64,000 bases of DNA, taken from contig JAUTXW010002189.1 in assembly GCA_030620095.1 (NCBI GenBank), positions 1 to 64,000 of the forward strand, written 5' to 3'. This DNA is from Kuschelorhynchus macadamiae (lineage: Eukaryota; Arthropoda; Insecta; Coleoptera; Curculionidae). Below the pieces are notes generated by a model. The model was not told where the DNA came from, did no database searches, and was given only the letters and a program-made list of their open reading frames with translations. The position numbers were made by a program, and so were the translations under genes. This document shows positions 35,033-46,511 of this stretch, in pieces (the first letter of the stretch is position 1; the number at the start of each line of letters is the position of its first letter).

Positions 35033-35702
35033 CATACATACATACATACATACATAAACCTAATTTCCTAATTATTATATTTTAGACCACAGAGTCGTCT
35101 CAAAAATCAAAGACACGAAACAATAAAATCGCCTTATCCCTTCGCAATCACATATCCAGTCACATAAATCGTACATATTTTTACTAAAATAACGATTTAC
35201 TTTTTTGTTTTTGTCTTTACCTGTCTTACTGTGGCTACCATTATTTAAAACATTAATTTTTTCAATTAATTTAAACCACAAAATCAACAAGCAAGTTTAG
35301 AAAATAAAATAACTTCTATAAAAATACGCAATCGTAACCAGAACCTATCACACAATTCACAATAAACGCAGCAACTGACAAAAATGTTTAAGTTTCCTCT
35401 GCGCGGCTGCTGACCCAAAATTTCAATCTGAAACACTCGAGAAAAACTCGCCTTTATAGCCACGAGGTCATCGCGGGCCGCCAGCCTCGTGGTCCAACGA
35501 AACGAAACCTTCGGAGATCGTTATGCGAGGTATCGATAGCGGGCCTGCCACGTAGTCAACATGAACATTTAACGAGTTTACACGCGAAGAATAATAGAAG
35601 GAATTTCCAAATTAAAAAGAAATATAAATTATTTATTATTTTCTTTAAAAATATTTATTTTGGGGTCATTGACCATATGACCTAATGGAGGAGCCGCTAC
35701 TG
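34927..35702. mobile_element. Non-autonomous hAT element with perfect 8-bp duplication
   Basis: AATAATAC flanks both ends exactly (34919-34926 and 35703-35710). The left end CAGTGGCGGCTCATGG and the right end GGAGGAGCCGCTACTG are inverted repeats of about 14 bp, and CAG...CTG ends with 8-bp duplications are diagnostic of hAT elements. The 776-bp interior has no transposase. It holds a TA tract and CATA repeats (34963-35055) and a GC-rich block (35395-35535, GCGGGCCGCCAGCC) unlike the rest of the window. Confidence 0.92.
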
Positions 35703-35710
35703 AATAATAC

Positions 35711-36892
35711 AATATGTTAAGGGGTGATAATCTAGGGATTAATTTCAAGTGTGTCACAATGTAATTATGTTGTTATACTTAGGGATATGCATTGTCATTG
35801 TGAGACCAATCAGAGGCTATAAAGCCTTTTCTCAGATAGCCTAGGATTCAGCAAATCTTAACAGTAGTCAAGTATGGGGACAATGCCGGGTGCTTCTCTA
35901 GTGCAAGTCGCATTCCCAGTAATAACACGTCTACAAAATACTACCAGCATCATTATGACATTGCTACTAAATGTTCATCCAAGACTTTCCGACGAAGATT
36001 GTTTCGACCAGCTGGGTCAAAGGTCACTCCGAGTATAGAGGCAACAATGGGAGTGACAGAAATGGCCTAAAAATACACTAACTTATAAACCTCCGATGGG
36101 GGTAAAGTAAAAAGAATATTTAAAAAAGATTTTGTGATAAGTGATGCGTATCTGTTGAGGTTATGACTGAAAGTAAGAAATTATTGGACAGTTGCAACCA
36201 AAGTGGCGAGTTACACCCCTGAGCTACTTTACTTCCCATTTTACAATAATGCATGTTTGCTTGATCGCTGTTTACTGAATAAGAAATCTGACCTTGATTC
36301 TTACTGATACTGTCGAAGTTGCTCATAAGATCTACAAGTTATTTAGTTGCTTCGTAAGCTCATTGCTTGGATGGTAAAATAGATGCTGGCTGGATTTTGA
36401 TACCGGTGTGTTTCAATTTTCTTTGGTACATTCGTACACTAATTACTTTTTCTAGAACGAAATACTTTTCTGCCAGTACAGTTGATATCAAAAAAGTAGG
36501 TGATAATCACGGTGGATGTTATCAGATCCATCCATGGGGTGTAGTGATAATAATCCCAGCGAATTGTACAGGGTTTTCTCGTATTTTTGGACCCAATAGA
36601 ATGTACATTTTTAATTGAAAGTTGTTTTATTGTATGTGAACCATCAGGATAAGTAACTGAAAAGACAAAAGACGATTATAAACTTAATATTTTATGAGAA
36701 ACTTAGTTTTTTTTTAATGGAACACATAGCTTGCTCATGTTTGCTAACAATATTTTTTTTAAATTTTAACTTGCCTGTAATATAACTTTTAAGGTATATT
36801 GCTGTGCAAATTAATTCAGTCAAAATTGAAAATTCAATTAATGACATGATACTGTTAATATTTTAATTTAAAATGGGGTAATGTGTTGCAGA

Positions 36893-36932
<40 letters not shown>

Positions 36933-37049
36933 CGATTGTATTATTTAAATCATAATAGCGTTAAGAGACCTCCCACTCATTACCAGCGGATCTATCCAGA
37001 GACATTCTGGACAACTCTATCCAAATCAACAGTAATATATATTTTACTC
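35711..37049. other. Unassigned stretch with one promoter-like patch and an AT tract
   Basis: Bases 35798-35825 read GACCAATCAGAGGCTATAAAG, which combines a CCAAT-like and a TATA-like element, but no gene follows that I recognise. An AT tract lies at 36897-36930. GACCTCCCACTCATTACCAG at 36968 resembles the tRNA-like block near 40890. Open frames at 36120-36326 (-) and 36367-36618 (+) carry no known motif. Confidence 0.35.
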
Positions 37050-37510
37050 GTTTAAGACAATTTGAACAAGGAAATAACTTAGAAAGGAAAACAAGATCAG
37101 CTATTGGTAACGAAGAAGAAGATATTCTGCTATTTTTGCTGCTGAACGGTCAACAGTAGATGTCTCCCGTAATTTTTACAAGTCCTGCTCAAAGATTCAA
37201 GATTAGACAGACATGAGGCAAAGACTTGTATTTTGCCAAGAAGTTCAAGAACGACTTCTAGTTAATCAACATTTTCTTAATTCCTTTTTTCCTGAAGCCA
37301 CCTTCACGACTAACGGAATGCTCAGTCAAAATCATAAACATTTCTGGGCCACTCATAGTCCATATAAGATGCAGGCTGTAAAAATCCAAGGGCGTAATAT
37401 TCTTAACGTTGGTGTGACATTATGGTTGATAGAGTTATCGGACCAGTCTTTTTTTCAGGGCAGTCAAAGGTATCTCAAGTCTCTTGGGAATGAAATAGAA
37501 GAACTCTTAG

Positions 37511-37512
<2 letters not shown>
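37050..37512 (+). pseudogene. Mariner-type transposase fragment
   Basis: The frame at 37213 reads RLVFCQEVQERLLVN-HFLN, then PEATFTTNG, KHFWATHSPYKM and VKIQGRNILNVGV. This matches the region around the first catalytic Asp (F-x-DE(A/S)TF, then W-x-xxNP, LNVW) of mariner-type transposases in the same broad group as 50508-51560. The catalytic Asp is replaced (FPEATF). A TA tract (37513-37551) and a Tc1 element follow at once, so the C-terminal half is missing. A 19-bp direct repeat (AGTCCTGCTCAAAGATTCA) at 37181 and 38930 brackets this fragment and the Tc1 element. Confidence 0.6.
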
Positions 37513-37551
<39 letters not shown>

Positions 37552-37558
<7 letters not shown>

Positions 37559-38929
37559 CTATCGGACAAAAGTGAAGCAACTTGTATGATAAAGTCAAAT
37601 ATTTAAATATTTGAAATGCAATTATCAACCGTTGAAATCATAACTCATGTTTTTTAACGGATAATAGTAGGCTGCTATCATAGGTAAAATGTTATTGTCT
37701 CCAGGTATAGGATAATTTATTTCAACAATTTATTTTATTTGTGCGACAAATGTAGAGCAACTTTTTCATTTGGCATAAAGAAAAAGGAGTTACGATAAAG
37801 GTAAGTTTAAATATGAAATTTTGCGGGCTAAATAATACAGCTCTTATTTTTGTAGAAATAAATATGCCACAGGGAAAACAGAGTTGAAACAAATGGTCGC
37901 CTTTTAAGAAGGAAAGTACAAGAATGCGATTTCTAAGCAGTTTAGCTTGTCCAAATACAGTGTGTCGAAAATAATTTCACGTTTTAAGGAAAGAGAACAT
38001 GTAAAAAAATGCCAAAATCAGGGAGGCCCAGAAAAGCTACATTTCGGTTGGACAGGAAAATCACAGGAACTTCTCAGAGAGATCCGTGATTGTCAGGACC
38101 AAGGATAATTGTTGAAATTCCTGAACTGCAATTTAGTGCGAGGATTGTTCAACGACGATTAGCAAGCCCAGCCAAGAAACAACTGGTCTCCGAGAGAAAT
38201 CGCCTTGCCAGGCTTTAATTTGCACGTTGTTGAACTGGACCGTTCAACAATGGAAAATACAAAATTTTTAATTCTGACGGAATGAGGCGTGTAAAATGTC
38301 CGGTTAATACAAGATTTCACCCAACTTGTTACGCCAACAATAAAGCATGGACAAGGTAGTGTGTTTTTATGGGGTTTTTCGTGGAGTAGGATAGGTCCAT
38401 TACACTTTATAGATGGCACTATCTATCGATTTGTATACAGGAAAATACTCCAAAATGTGACGTTGCCCTAGGTGAGTAGGAGATGCCTTTGCGATCTTTG
38501 TTCGAACAGGGCAATGACCCGAAACATTCATGTCGCCCTGTTCAGGAGTGGTTTCAGGAGAATAACACTCGGGTTCTTCATTCGCCAGTACAATCACCTC
38601 ACCTTAACCTCGTGGAGAACCTGTGGGAAGAGGTGGAACGTCATATTCGGGTTCCAAGGTTCTCAAATAGACATTCTCTTATTGATAAAATTAACGAACT
38701 TTAGACGAATATGTCAATCATTACTATCCAAAATTTAATTTCATCAATATCACGTCGTTGCCAAAAAGTTATAGCCATTAATTGATATCTTGTTAATTAT
38801 TAAGAAAATGTTTTTATGTTGTTATAACCGTTCAATCCCATTTCTTGTTTTGTCTGTTCTTAAATGAAATAAAATATTGTTCTCTTAAAAATTGCTTTAC
38901 ATTTCTCGCGCCAATAATTTGTCATCATA
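37552..38929 (+). mobile_element. Tc1-family transposon
   Basis: The left end reads GGACAAAAGTGAAGCAACTT (37564-37583). The right side, read inverted, gives GAGAAATGTAAAGCAATTTT (about 38890-38910). Both fit the imperfect terminal repeats of insect Tc1-like elements. The left edge abuts a TA tract, in line with TA target use. A broken transposase occupies the centre. Confidence 0.65.
37864..38786 (+). pseudogene. Tc1-like transposase, broken
   Basis: The ATG at 37864 starts MPQGK. The paired-type DNA-binding region follows in mixed frames (ISKQFSLSKYSVSKIISRFKER, here given in part; then GGPEKLHFG). Next come the second helix-turn-helix (VQRRLASPAKKQLVSERNRLARL), the catalytic core with GPLHFIDGT-type text near 38400, NDPKH at about 38516 (second Asp region) and SPHLNLVENLWEEVERHI at about 38585-38645 (final Glu, DD34E type). 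The first catalytic Asp region is destroyed, and SPDLNP has become SPHLNL. A TAG at 38702 truncates the last part, which continues readably to about 38786. Inactive. Confidence 0.8.
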
Positions 38930-38948
38930 AGTCCTGCTCAAAGATTCA

Positions 38949-40889
38949 CAAGATTTTACGTAATTATGAATATCGACCCTGACAATTTTACCTGTGCAAA
39001 ATTTAACTCTGAAAAAAAAACAATCGTTTTTGATGCATTTTTATTTACTTACATTTATTTCTGGGTCACTTTGTGTGCTTCAACTAAGATATGAACAAAA
39101 CATAAAATTGCTGTACCTTAACCTTGTATTACAGTTCGGAAAAATTCAAATTTATCTGTCCCTTTTTGGTAAAAAAGAAAAAATGGAAAATTGATTAATA
39201 TTTCAAAAATGGCTACAAATAGGTATAGGGGTGTATTTAGAAAAGTTGCTCAAAAATACATATATAATCTGAAAACTGAAAAATATACAGATTATCCCAT
39301 TTATAATAACGATGATGTCACCGTTTTTGGGTAGATGTGGCAATGCCGCATCGTTAAAAATATTTTAAAATGATAGACTATGGTCGGTTAACTTCGCAAC
39401 CAATTGAAGACGATCCGTGAATTAGTGCTCCATAAACGTCTAATGTTCCATCCACTGTGAATCACCCTGTATGTTTGAGCCCATTGTTTTCGACAGTAAT
39501 TCCGCTCGATAATATACATAACTTTATTTATTTATTTATTTTTTTGTAGCAAACTTAAAATTAATTATGTAAGAAAAATATTTATATCCATTAAAATTTC
39601 TTTTTATCTCTATTGAGATGCTTTAAATGTCAAACTTGTCTCTTATAACCTCTAAGGGCTACATGGAAATATAATCCATTATCCTTATATGAAGTAGGGA
39701 ATATTTCCCATTAATTATTCTGATTATACCTGATATCTCCGTTTTCCGAGCTCGGCTCTATCGATTTTTATAATCTAGCTCTATGCTTTTTGTTCAGATC
39801 TTTCTCTGCGCTCCAGTGAATATTAAATTAGCTAAAATTTGCAATTCATGTCCGTCGAAAGAATTAATGAACTAATTTTGGAGTAAAACGGTCAGAGTAA
39901 TTTAAATCAGTAACTAGATTTCCGAGGCGGTTGCTTGCTTTATATCTGACTCTTTTTGTAAATGTTTCAAAACTTGTTAAAATTAATGCATTGTGAGCCG
40001 GTCTGAAGGTATACTAATGAACCATATTTTTTCTAAAAGAAAAAACTTCATGCACGTCCTAGAGATTGGCTCGTTTTTCCTTTTGATTTTATTACATATT
40101 TCTGATAATGGATATTTATTTTTCTCTGTGACTAAACATGACATGGTTTAGATGTATGGGTATTTCCTATTTTGAAAGTAAAATATTGGTTATATATATT
40201 AGAAAGAGTTTCAGCGTGTATTGAATCCATTAAAGATGAACCAGTTAATGAAGGACATTAAGATGCACGATAGTTAGGCATCAGCAAGGTAAATTTGAAG
40301 AATCTTTGGATTTGTATTTGTAAGGCTGCAGTCACACAGATCGATCCTGTACAAGCGTCTTCGATCATCGACAACCGTTTAAAAATAAAGGAAATTATGT
40401 CAGCATTGTTCTAAATTGCTAATTGTAATCAGCGGTCACATAGCATCAATGGCGCGCGATACCAACCAAACTTCACCAACCGGTTTGAAAATGAAAAATG
40501 TTTGTTTTTAGTCGACTCTCGACGGTTGTCATAACAACCCTGGGCTCTCGATTGTATTTGACTTTGTCATTTGCACATTTCTGACTGTAGCACTTAAAAT
40601 ATCCTAAGTATTAACAAATGTAACAATCAAATAGCACGTTGATTGTCAATGCTATTTTCATTATTTTTATATCTTGGTTTTGAAGTCTGGATGCCAATGT
40701 TAAAACGACTCGGTGCTGTGTGCACACGCTTTTAAAGTCCTATTCTCACTGTGTTAACAACGTCTTTAATTTAAAAATTTAATGTAATGAATATTTTAGG
40801 CAACCTTCATTTCACCCACTAATTTATAGAATGAGAGTGTTTGGTTATTTTCGTTGACCAATCCAGTGCTTTACAGAGACTTACTCTGA
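38949..40889. other. Unassigned stretch
   Basis: AATCACCCTGTATG near 39461 resembles the terminus of a mariner-type element and could be the far end of the 37-kb copy. The region 40330-40560 is less AT-rich, without a recognised gene. No other feature. Confidence 0.35.
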
Positions 40890-40930
40890 CCTCCCACTCA
40901 TGCGGTCCGGGTTCGATCCCAGCTAGGGAT
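40890..40930 (+). other. tRNA-derived B-box sequence
   Basis: GCGGTCCGGGTTCGATCCCAG contains a consensus RNA polymerase III B box (GGTTCGATCC). GACCTCCCACTCAT upstream is shared with 36968. No convincing A box or acceptor stem, so this is probably a SINE head. A CTGATGA motif of Penelope-like type follows 200 bases later at 41130. Confidence 0.45.
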
Positions 40931-42780
40931 ATACATCTTTATTAATACTTTTTTATTATTTTATTTTGTTTATTCACGTGAGACTTAACCTCATTTTAGT
41001 GTCGATCAAATATGCATAAGTAGTTGTTTGTTTTGTTGTACCTTGGTGTGTTTTATTCTATTTGTAAGTTATTGTTTTCGGATTTGTGAGTGTGATTATT
41101 TACTAAGGTTCTCTCTGTTGATTGTAGGTCTGATGATGCTCGATCTATAAAAATTACCTGAAATGATAACCCTTCATATTAATTAAAAGAGTCCTAATAT
41201 ATAAAAAATTATATTTTCACAAGACCTAACGACCGAAAGATAACACATGGCCATTTACTTTTTATAGAAAACATGGCGATTATTAAATAGAATTACTTTA
41301 AAGTTCCTTTGAGTTCTTCAAAGGTGGATTTACTTAACAAGAAGTAATATACAGAAGTGCCTACCATCTGTTACCTTATAATATTACTATTAGGTTCCTA
41401 TACAGTGAGGCTATTTTTCAAGTTCTTGGGTAGTCGTGGGTTCTTTCAATCAAACCTCTTATTACTGCTTACTTTAAAGTTATATTTTAAAGAAGAATTA
41501 TTGGTGACCAATACCACTTTTTCACCAACTTTTAGTCAAGGTGTCAATTGACATCAGTTTTTGAAACTTTAATGCTGCTAGGGGGTTTTCTATACAATAC
41601 GCGACGTAATAAAGCAGTCTGTTAACATTATCTGAGATACGTTTGTAACTTCCTTTTTGATTTATGCAAAAATTATATTTTGAAGAACATTTTAATGTAC
41701 CTATATTTTCCACTATCGACCTCCAGATGTCAAGGTCAATAACAAAAATATGGACCTTTCATAGCTTTTTGCTAATATTATTTTAAACCAAAACTGCTCT
41801 CACATTTAAGTATTGTGCAGTTTCCGGCTTTGCATGATTAATTCGGGGCCCTATATGGGTATGCTGACGTGTCCCGGTCTTCCCTTTTTTTCTTAAATAC
41901 GTGGGAAACTCAAACGCCTCTGAGAAACTCAAACGGCTATGAAAATGAATATTTTAAAGTAAAACATGAGCTGAAAGAGTTCAGTGTCCTTTGAATACAT
42001 TGAAGATGTCTAAAGATGACTCAGTTACTGAAGGGCAATAAAACGCACTGTAGTAGTTCTTTTTAATTGTTCACTGTTGCAAAATTATTGATTCTATGTG
42101 CTTTACATGGGTGTACCGACGTGTGCCGGTGCGATAAAATCAGTTTTCAATATTAATAGGAAATATTCTATGGAACCACTACAGTACTAATTTAAACTAA
42201 AAATTTACTCTCACAGTATACCATTCAAGCTGGTAATCAGGACGTGGGGAAACTGGATGTTTTCGTAGTAGTATGGAGGTTTAATTTCAGACTACCCACA
42301 ATCACATACCCTCTTGCTAAAGGGAATGGCCGACGTTTGGAGCCCTCGTGGCAAACTGTAGATCCCACCTGACATCTTCCAATTGTAAATTCCTTTCCCT
42401 TCCCATTCCTTAAAGGGTGATTCTGTTCCCCTTTCCGCGCACCTTTCCTGTTCCCTAGATATTATCGGAAATGCGACCATCCTCACTGCTCCTAGTTCAC
42501 TTCAAATGTGTCATGGGGTCGTTAGAGGCGCCATATCAGAACTTGGTGTTGTTGTTGAATTTTTTAAGGAACAAGCCATGGGGTAGAGCTATCATTGTCA
42601 TTTAAATAATTTTACTGTGATATAAACTATTTCTTAAAAGTTTCTTGAAAAGAAAAGGTGATGTTGGAGAACTGATTAAATTGGCAGAGTTTTTTTAGTA
42701 GTAATAATGTATCTTAAAAAATCAGTAACTTTAGTTCCGCACATAGTTATTTACTAACACATATATGCTGTCTTTACAAA
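40931..42780. other. Unassigned stretch
   Basis: GGTCTGATGATGCTCGATC at 41127-41145 resembles Penelope-type terminal sequence. A GC-richer patch at 42290-42480 has an open minus frame without a known motif. No gene supported. Confidence 0.35.
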
Positions 42781-43140
42781 CATTTTTATTGGGCGCCACT
42801 TTATTCCACCACATTGGATTCGTACCAGTTTCTATCTATGTCAAACTTAATTTTTGGACATAATTTAAAATAAATTGAATAAGTAATTTTTATACTTGTC
42901 TAACTATTTTATTAGAACGTCATTTTGTTCCGTCATGTTGAATTCGTACCAAAACATTACCAGTGTATCTCTTATCGTATCTAATTTCAAATCAACTGAA
43001 TAAAACAAATTTACCTTGAATTCGTACCAGAATTTCACCAATTTCTTTAGTTTAATTAGTTTTTTCAGGGTGATTTTTTAAATATTTGTTTTGCCATCTT
43101 GGATCCGCACCGAAATGTTACCAGTTTATTCCTATGAGCT
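42781..43140 (-). repeat. Dispersed 'AACAAAATGGCGG' repeat, inverted copy
   Basis: Read on the minus strand, GGTA-C-ATTTTGGTACGAATTCAA and GACGGAACAAAATGACG recur at about 43105, 43025, 42945 and 42820, so several subunits are present in a row. Same family as 22251-23375. Confidence 0.7.
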
Positions 43141-44811
43141 TTGTCACTTTTGTAACTTGTTGACTGACAATAAACATTTTTAATCCAGATTAAGTGCATA
43201 CCACAAACATACTTTATTTAAAATGAGCTTACACACGACTTTGTTCATATTTCATATATAGCATCCAAACTTGCGACGGAAAAACGTATTTTCATTTTCA
43301 TGTACATTTTCTGGTATATTTCTCAATATCATTCCAACTCCTTAGTGGCAACTTCAGTCGTTACTATAAATTTGGCGGCGCTGTGCGCACCGACTTACGG
43401 AAAATTTAAGACGCGGTTAAATGCCCCTCAGGACAGTCAGGACACGACTTCTTGGCGTATAAAAATGATTTTTTAATAGGACACATTTGTGGCGTTTTAT
43501 AAATTGATAATTCTTATATCCTGCTGCTCCCTGCGTGATAATAGGTACTTTCCGTTACGTGTTTTCCATATTTCCAGGATAAAACGAGATGTTCAACGAT
43601 TCCCATTAAGTTTAAATTGCTGTGCATGTCGCTTTTCTCGTGCACCCTTGGTTTAAATAGAGCCATTACTTTAGAAAGTTTTACTGTTATAATAACATTT
43701 GAATTTGAATACAGTTCCTTACGTATTTAATGATAGCTATATTCCTTTAGTATACAGCAACATTATACGAATGCTATTGCAATGGCCACCCTTCTAGTCA
43801 GTACTTAAAGTAAACCTTGACTCATTGTTCAGGTCAGGATTAAGGGTGGGTCTATGGGGGCTATAACCTCAAGCCCCGTCTTGGGCAGGGGCCCCAGCAT
43901 CGTAACGAGAGTGCGAAAAAGTCTAATTAGGTATCATCAGCTGCAGAAAATCAAGTTGCAACAGGTCGTGGGAGCCTCTGTTTATAGTTTCACTCTGTGT
44001 ACTTTGTTTAGATGTTTTCTTTTCCCGTCCTTATGTTTTGGTAACGATTGATGATTGTTTTCTGGCTTTGGAAAGTTCAACGAAAGAGCCTTTCTAGGCA
44101 CCCAAAATGTTTAATGCTACGTATCCTTACTTCATAGCAAAACGTAATGGTCTGCTTTCTTTTATGAGCAATCATATCTATAGTTACTCTGTCTCCTAAA
44201 TTGAGGTGAAAAGTAGATGCAGAGTGAGCTCACCTCATATGTCTGAACATCTCCAAGAAATGTCTGAATGGAGAGCAAAAACCACTGCTCCGAATAAGGG
44301 ATTGTTAATGAAAAAAGTGTAATATTTGCAGAAATATCGATAAATTTGGAAACGTTGCTGATAAAGGTATCAAATTTTTAGTTTCAAAATTTATAGTTAT
44401 GTTTGTACTTTTTCTCGAAAATACTGTTTGTCGGATCTGGGAAAGTAGAAACTGGGTTCTTAATCTTACTAAAATATATTATGTACTGTGTGGTCATTTT
44501 AACTTGTCCATGTTTTAATCTGCAGTAACGCTCTTATTCCTCAATATATTACAATGATTTAAAAAAATCAGTTTTATGGACAGCAAGGTAGTTACCAAGT
44601 TTTATTGTATCTATCTAAATTTAACATCTTTTTTTTATGAATAAGACACAACAAGGGTTTCATCCCTTTATGTTTTAAAATATACGAGTAATACTGGGTT
44701 TACTTAAAAGTGCTAAAACTCATTACAATCTAATACTTTAATTAAAAATAATAATATAAGACAAAAAGTTTCGTTTTACAAATGTTTAAGATTTTATTGG
44801 GCTTTTTGCAA
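43141..44811. other. Unassigned stretch
   Basis: GGTGGGTCTATGGGGGCTATAACC and GGGCAGGGGCCCCAG near 43845-43900 form a GC-rich island that resembles hAT-type ends, but no partner was found. No gene. Confidence 0.35.
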
Positions 44812-44897
44812 TTTACTAATTTTGCAAGGCTGCTAAATTCATCAAATGGCTTTTACAAATGTCCTTTCCCACAGAATTCGTGGTCATTATTTTTCTA
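44812..44897 (-). repeat. Second copy of the Crypton-like 3' tail
   Basis: TTTTGCAAGGCTGCTAAATTCATCAAATGG...CAAATGTCCTTTC and GTGGTCATTATTT match 46516-46590 at about 90 percent. It is thus a detached 3' scrap of the recombinase element, 1.7 kb upstream of the main copy. Confidence 0.7.
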
Positions 44898-45269
44898 AAT
44901 TGCCCCGAGCCGAGAATGACCCTTATCTCCGTTGGTTATTCTTTATGGGCATAATTTTTCATTCAAAGTAGTAAAAAGGAAAGAGTGAAAAACGCATCCA
45001 GATTCTCTGGGCGTTTAGATAGATACCATAAACAAAAATGGTGCATATGGACAGGGCATATGTTGAAAATAGAGTAAAAATGTCAGTTTAATTTTTTGTT
45101 ACGTATAGTTTCAACTCGGGAAATTTCTGATCTTGAAACTGATCATTACTGCACGAGATCAAGACAATAAAATGTTATTTATGTTCAGTGCGTTATCATC
45201 TATCACTACATTTACCATTCCTTTTATGTGTATTACAAAAATGGCAGTGACAAATTACTTCCTAAAAAA
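44898..45269. other. Unassigned stretch
   Basis: Nothing recognised. Confidence 0.4.
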
Positions 45270-45735
45270 CTCTCCATTCATTCTTGTTCGTATCAAATGG
45301 TCAATTTTGCAGACTAGTAATGTTTTGTGTTATTTTTTTAAATATATATGATTTATTTATTAACATCTGGATTCTAATTTATAAGTACTTTTCATCTACA
45401 TTGAGCGTGACGGAACAAAGTGGCGGTCTTAAAAAAATCAGTGTGAAAACTGATTATTCATTTTATTTTAATTTATGTCCAAAAATTAAGTGTGGTATAG
45501 GTAGAAATTGTTTAGTACGAATCCAATATAGTGGAACAAAATGGTGCTCAATAAAAATGTTTGAAAAGACAGTATATAAGTGTTAATAAATGTGGAGCTA
45601 AATTGGGTTTACGGAATTGAGAAAATATGATTTTCGATATCTAGGGATCCTAAAACGTAAAGATCTGAAAAAGTCTGGGAAGGTGATTTTTTTACGATGA
45701 CAATACTTTCCTTTACGAGAAAAACAAAAACATAA
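45270..45735 (+). repeat. Dispersed 'AACAAAATGGCGG' repeat, copy
   Basis: GGAACAAAGTGGCGGTCTT (45412), TAGTACGAATCCAATATAG (45513), then GGAACAAAATGGTGC and a 3' end CCTAAAACGTAAAGATCTG...TTTACGAG that is inverse to the 22251 start. Confidence 0.7.
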
Positions 45736-46189
45736 AAAAGTCGAGACTTCACGAATAGCGGTTATTAATTAATAAGACTTTATATTATAATATTTATTAA
45801 CACTGACAAATAACAGTGCTCATATTTGAACTCTTATTTATTTTCGTACGTTTACATTAACGTAATGTTTACGAACTTGAACCTAATAGCATTTATTCAG
45901 CAGCTAAAATTAGCCCCCTAATGAAGAGATAAAGCAATTCTAAGCGCCTTTCAGATAAACGCAGAGAGATTTAACGCCGCTCTAATTTATTAAGACAAGG
46001 TCTAAGACAAGATGACTGTTTTGTGTCGCATCTTAAAGAGAGATAAATGCGGGTTAACAGACGATTCGGAATTGCGGCAAACTGGCCTATTTTGCTTCAT
46101 GAAGCATAAGACTTTTTTCATTAATGCTTTTTTAATTTTTTTTTTAACTAATTACGTGTATTTTATGTAAATAAACTTCATCTTCACAT
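45736..46189. other. Unassigned stretch
   Basis: Nothing recognised. Confidence 0.4.
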
Positions 46190-46505
46190 CTTAGCGTCCC
46201 TAGGTGCCAAAACACATGTTTTCTTAATTCCGTTGGTCTGTCTGTTGGTATGTCTGGCTGTCGGTCAGTTGAAGCCATAGGTAAAAAACTACTTATCCGA
46301 TTGACTTCAAATACTGGTCAAAAATTAAGGGTCATACAGGAATGAACTGGTCACATTTTGATAAAAATCAAATATGGCGGAACATAATGGCAGCCTAGGG
46401 AAATGTTAAAAAAATTATTATTATATAACTTTATCCAATGTACCATACGTTTTGTACAAAATTAATTAAACTGAACTGGTAACATTTTGGTACGAATCCA
46501 AGATA
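46190..46505 (+). repeat. Dispersed 'AACAAAATGGCGG' repeat, copy
   Basis: GGTCTGTCTGTTGGTATGTC, CCGATTGACTTCAAATACTGG, GGTCACATTTTGATAAAAATC, AATATGGCGGAACATAATGG and GGTAACATTTTGGTACGAATCC occur in the family order. It ends at the recombinase tail. Confidence 0.7.
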
Positions 46506-46511
46506 AAAATC

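Noticed and set aside
35798..35860. CCAAT/TATA-like promoter
   Set aside because: The motif pair is suggestive, but no supported gene or transcript start follows, so it is not called as a promoter.
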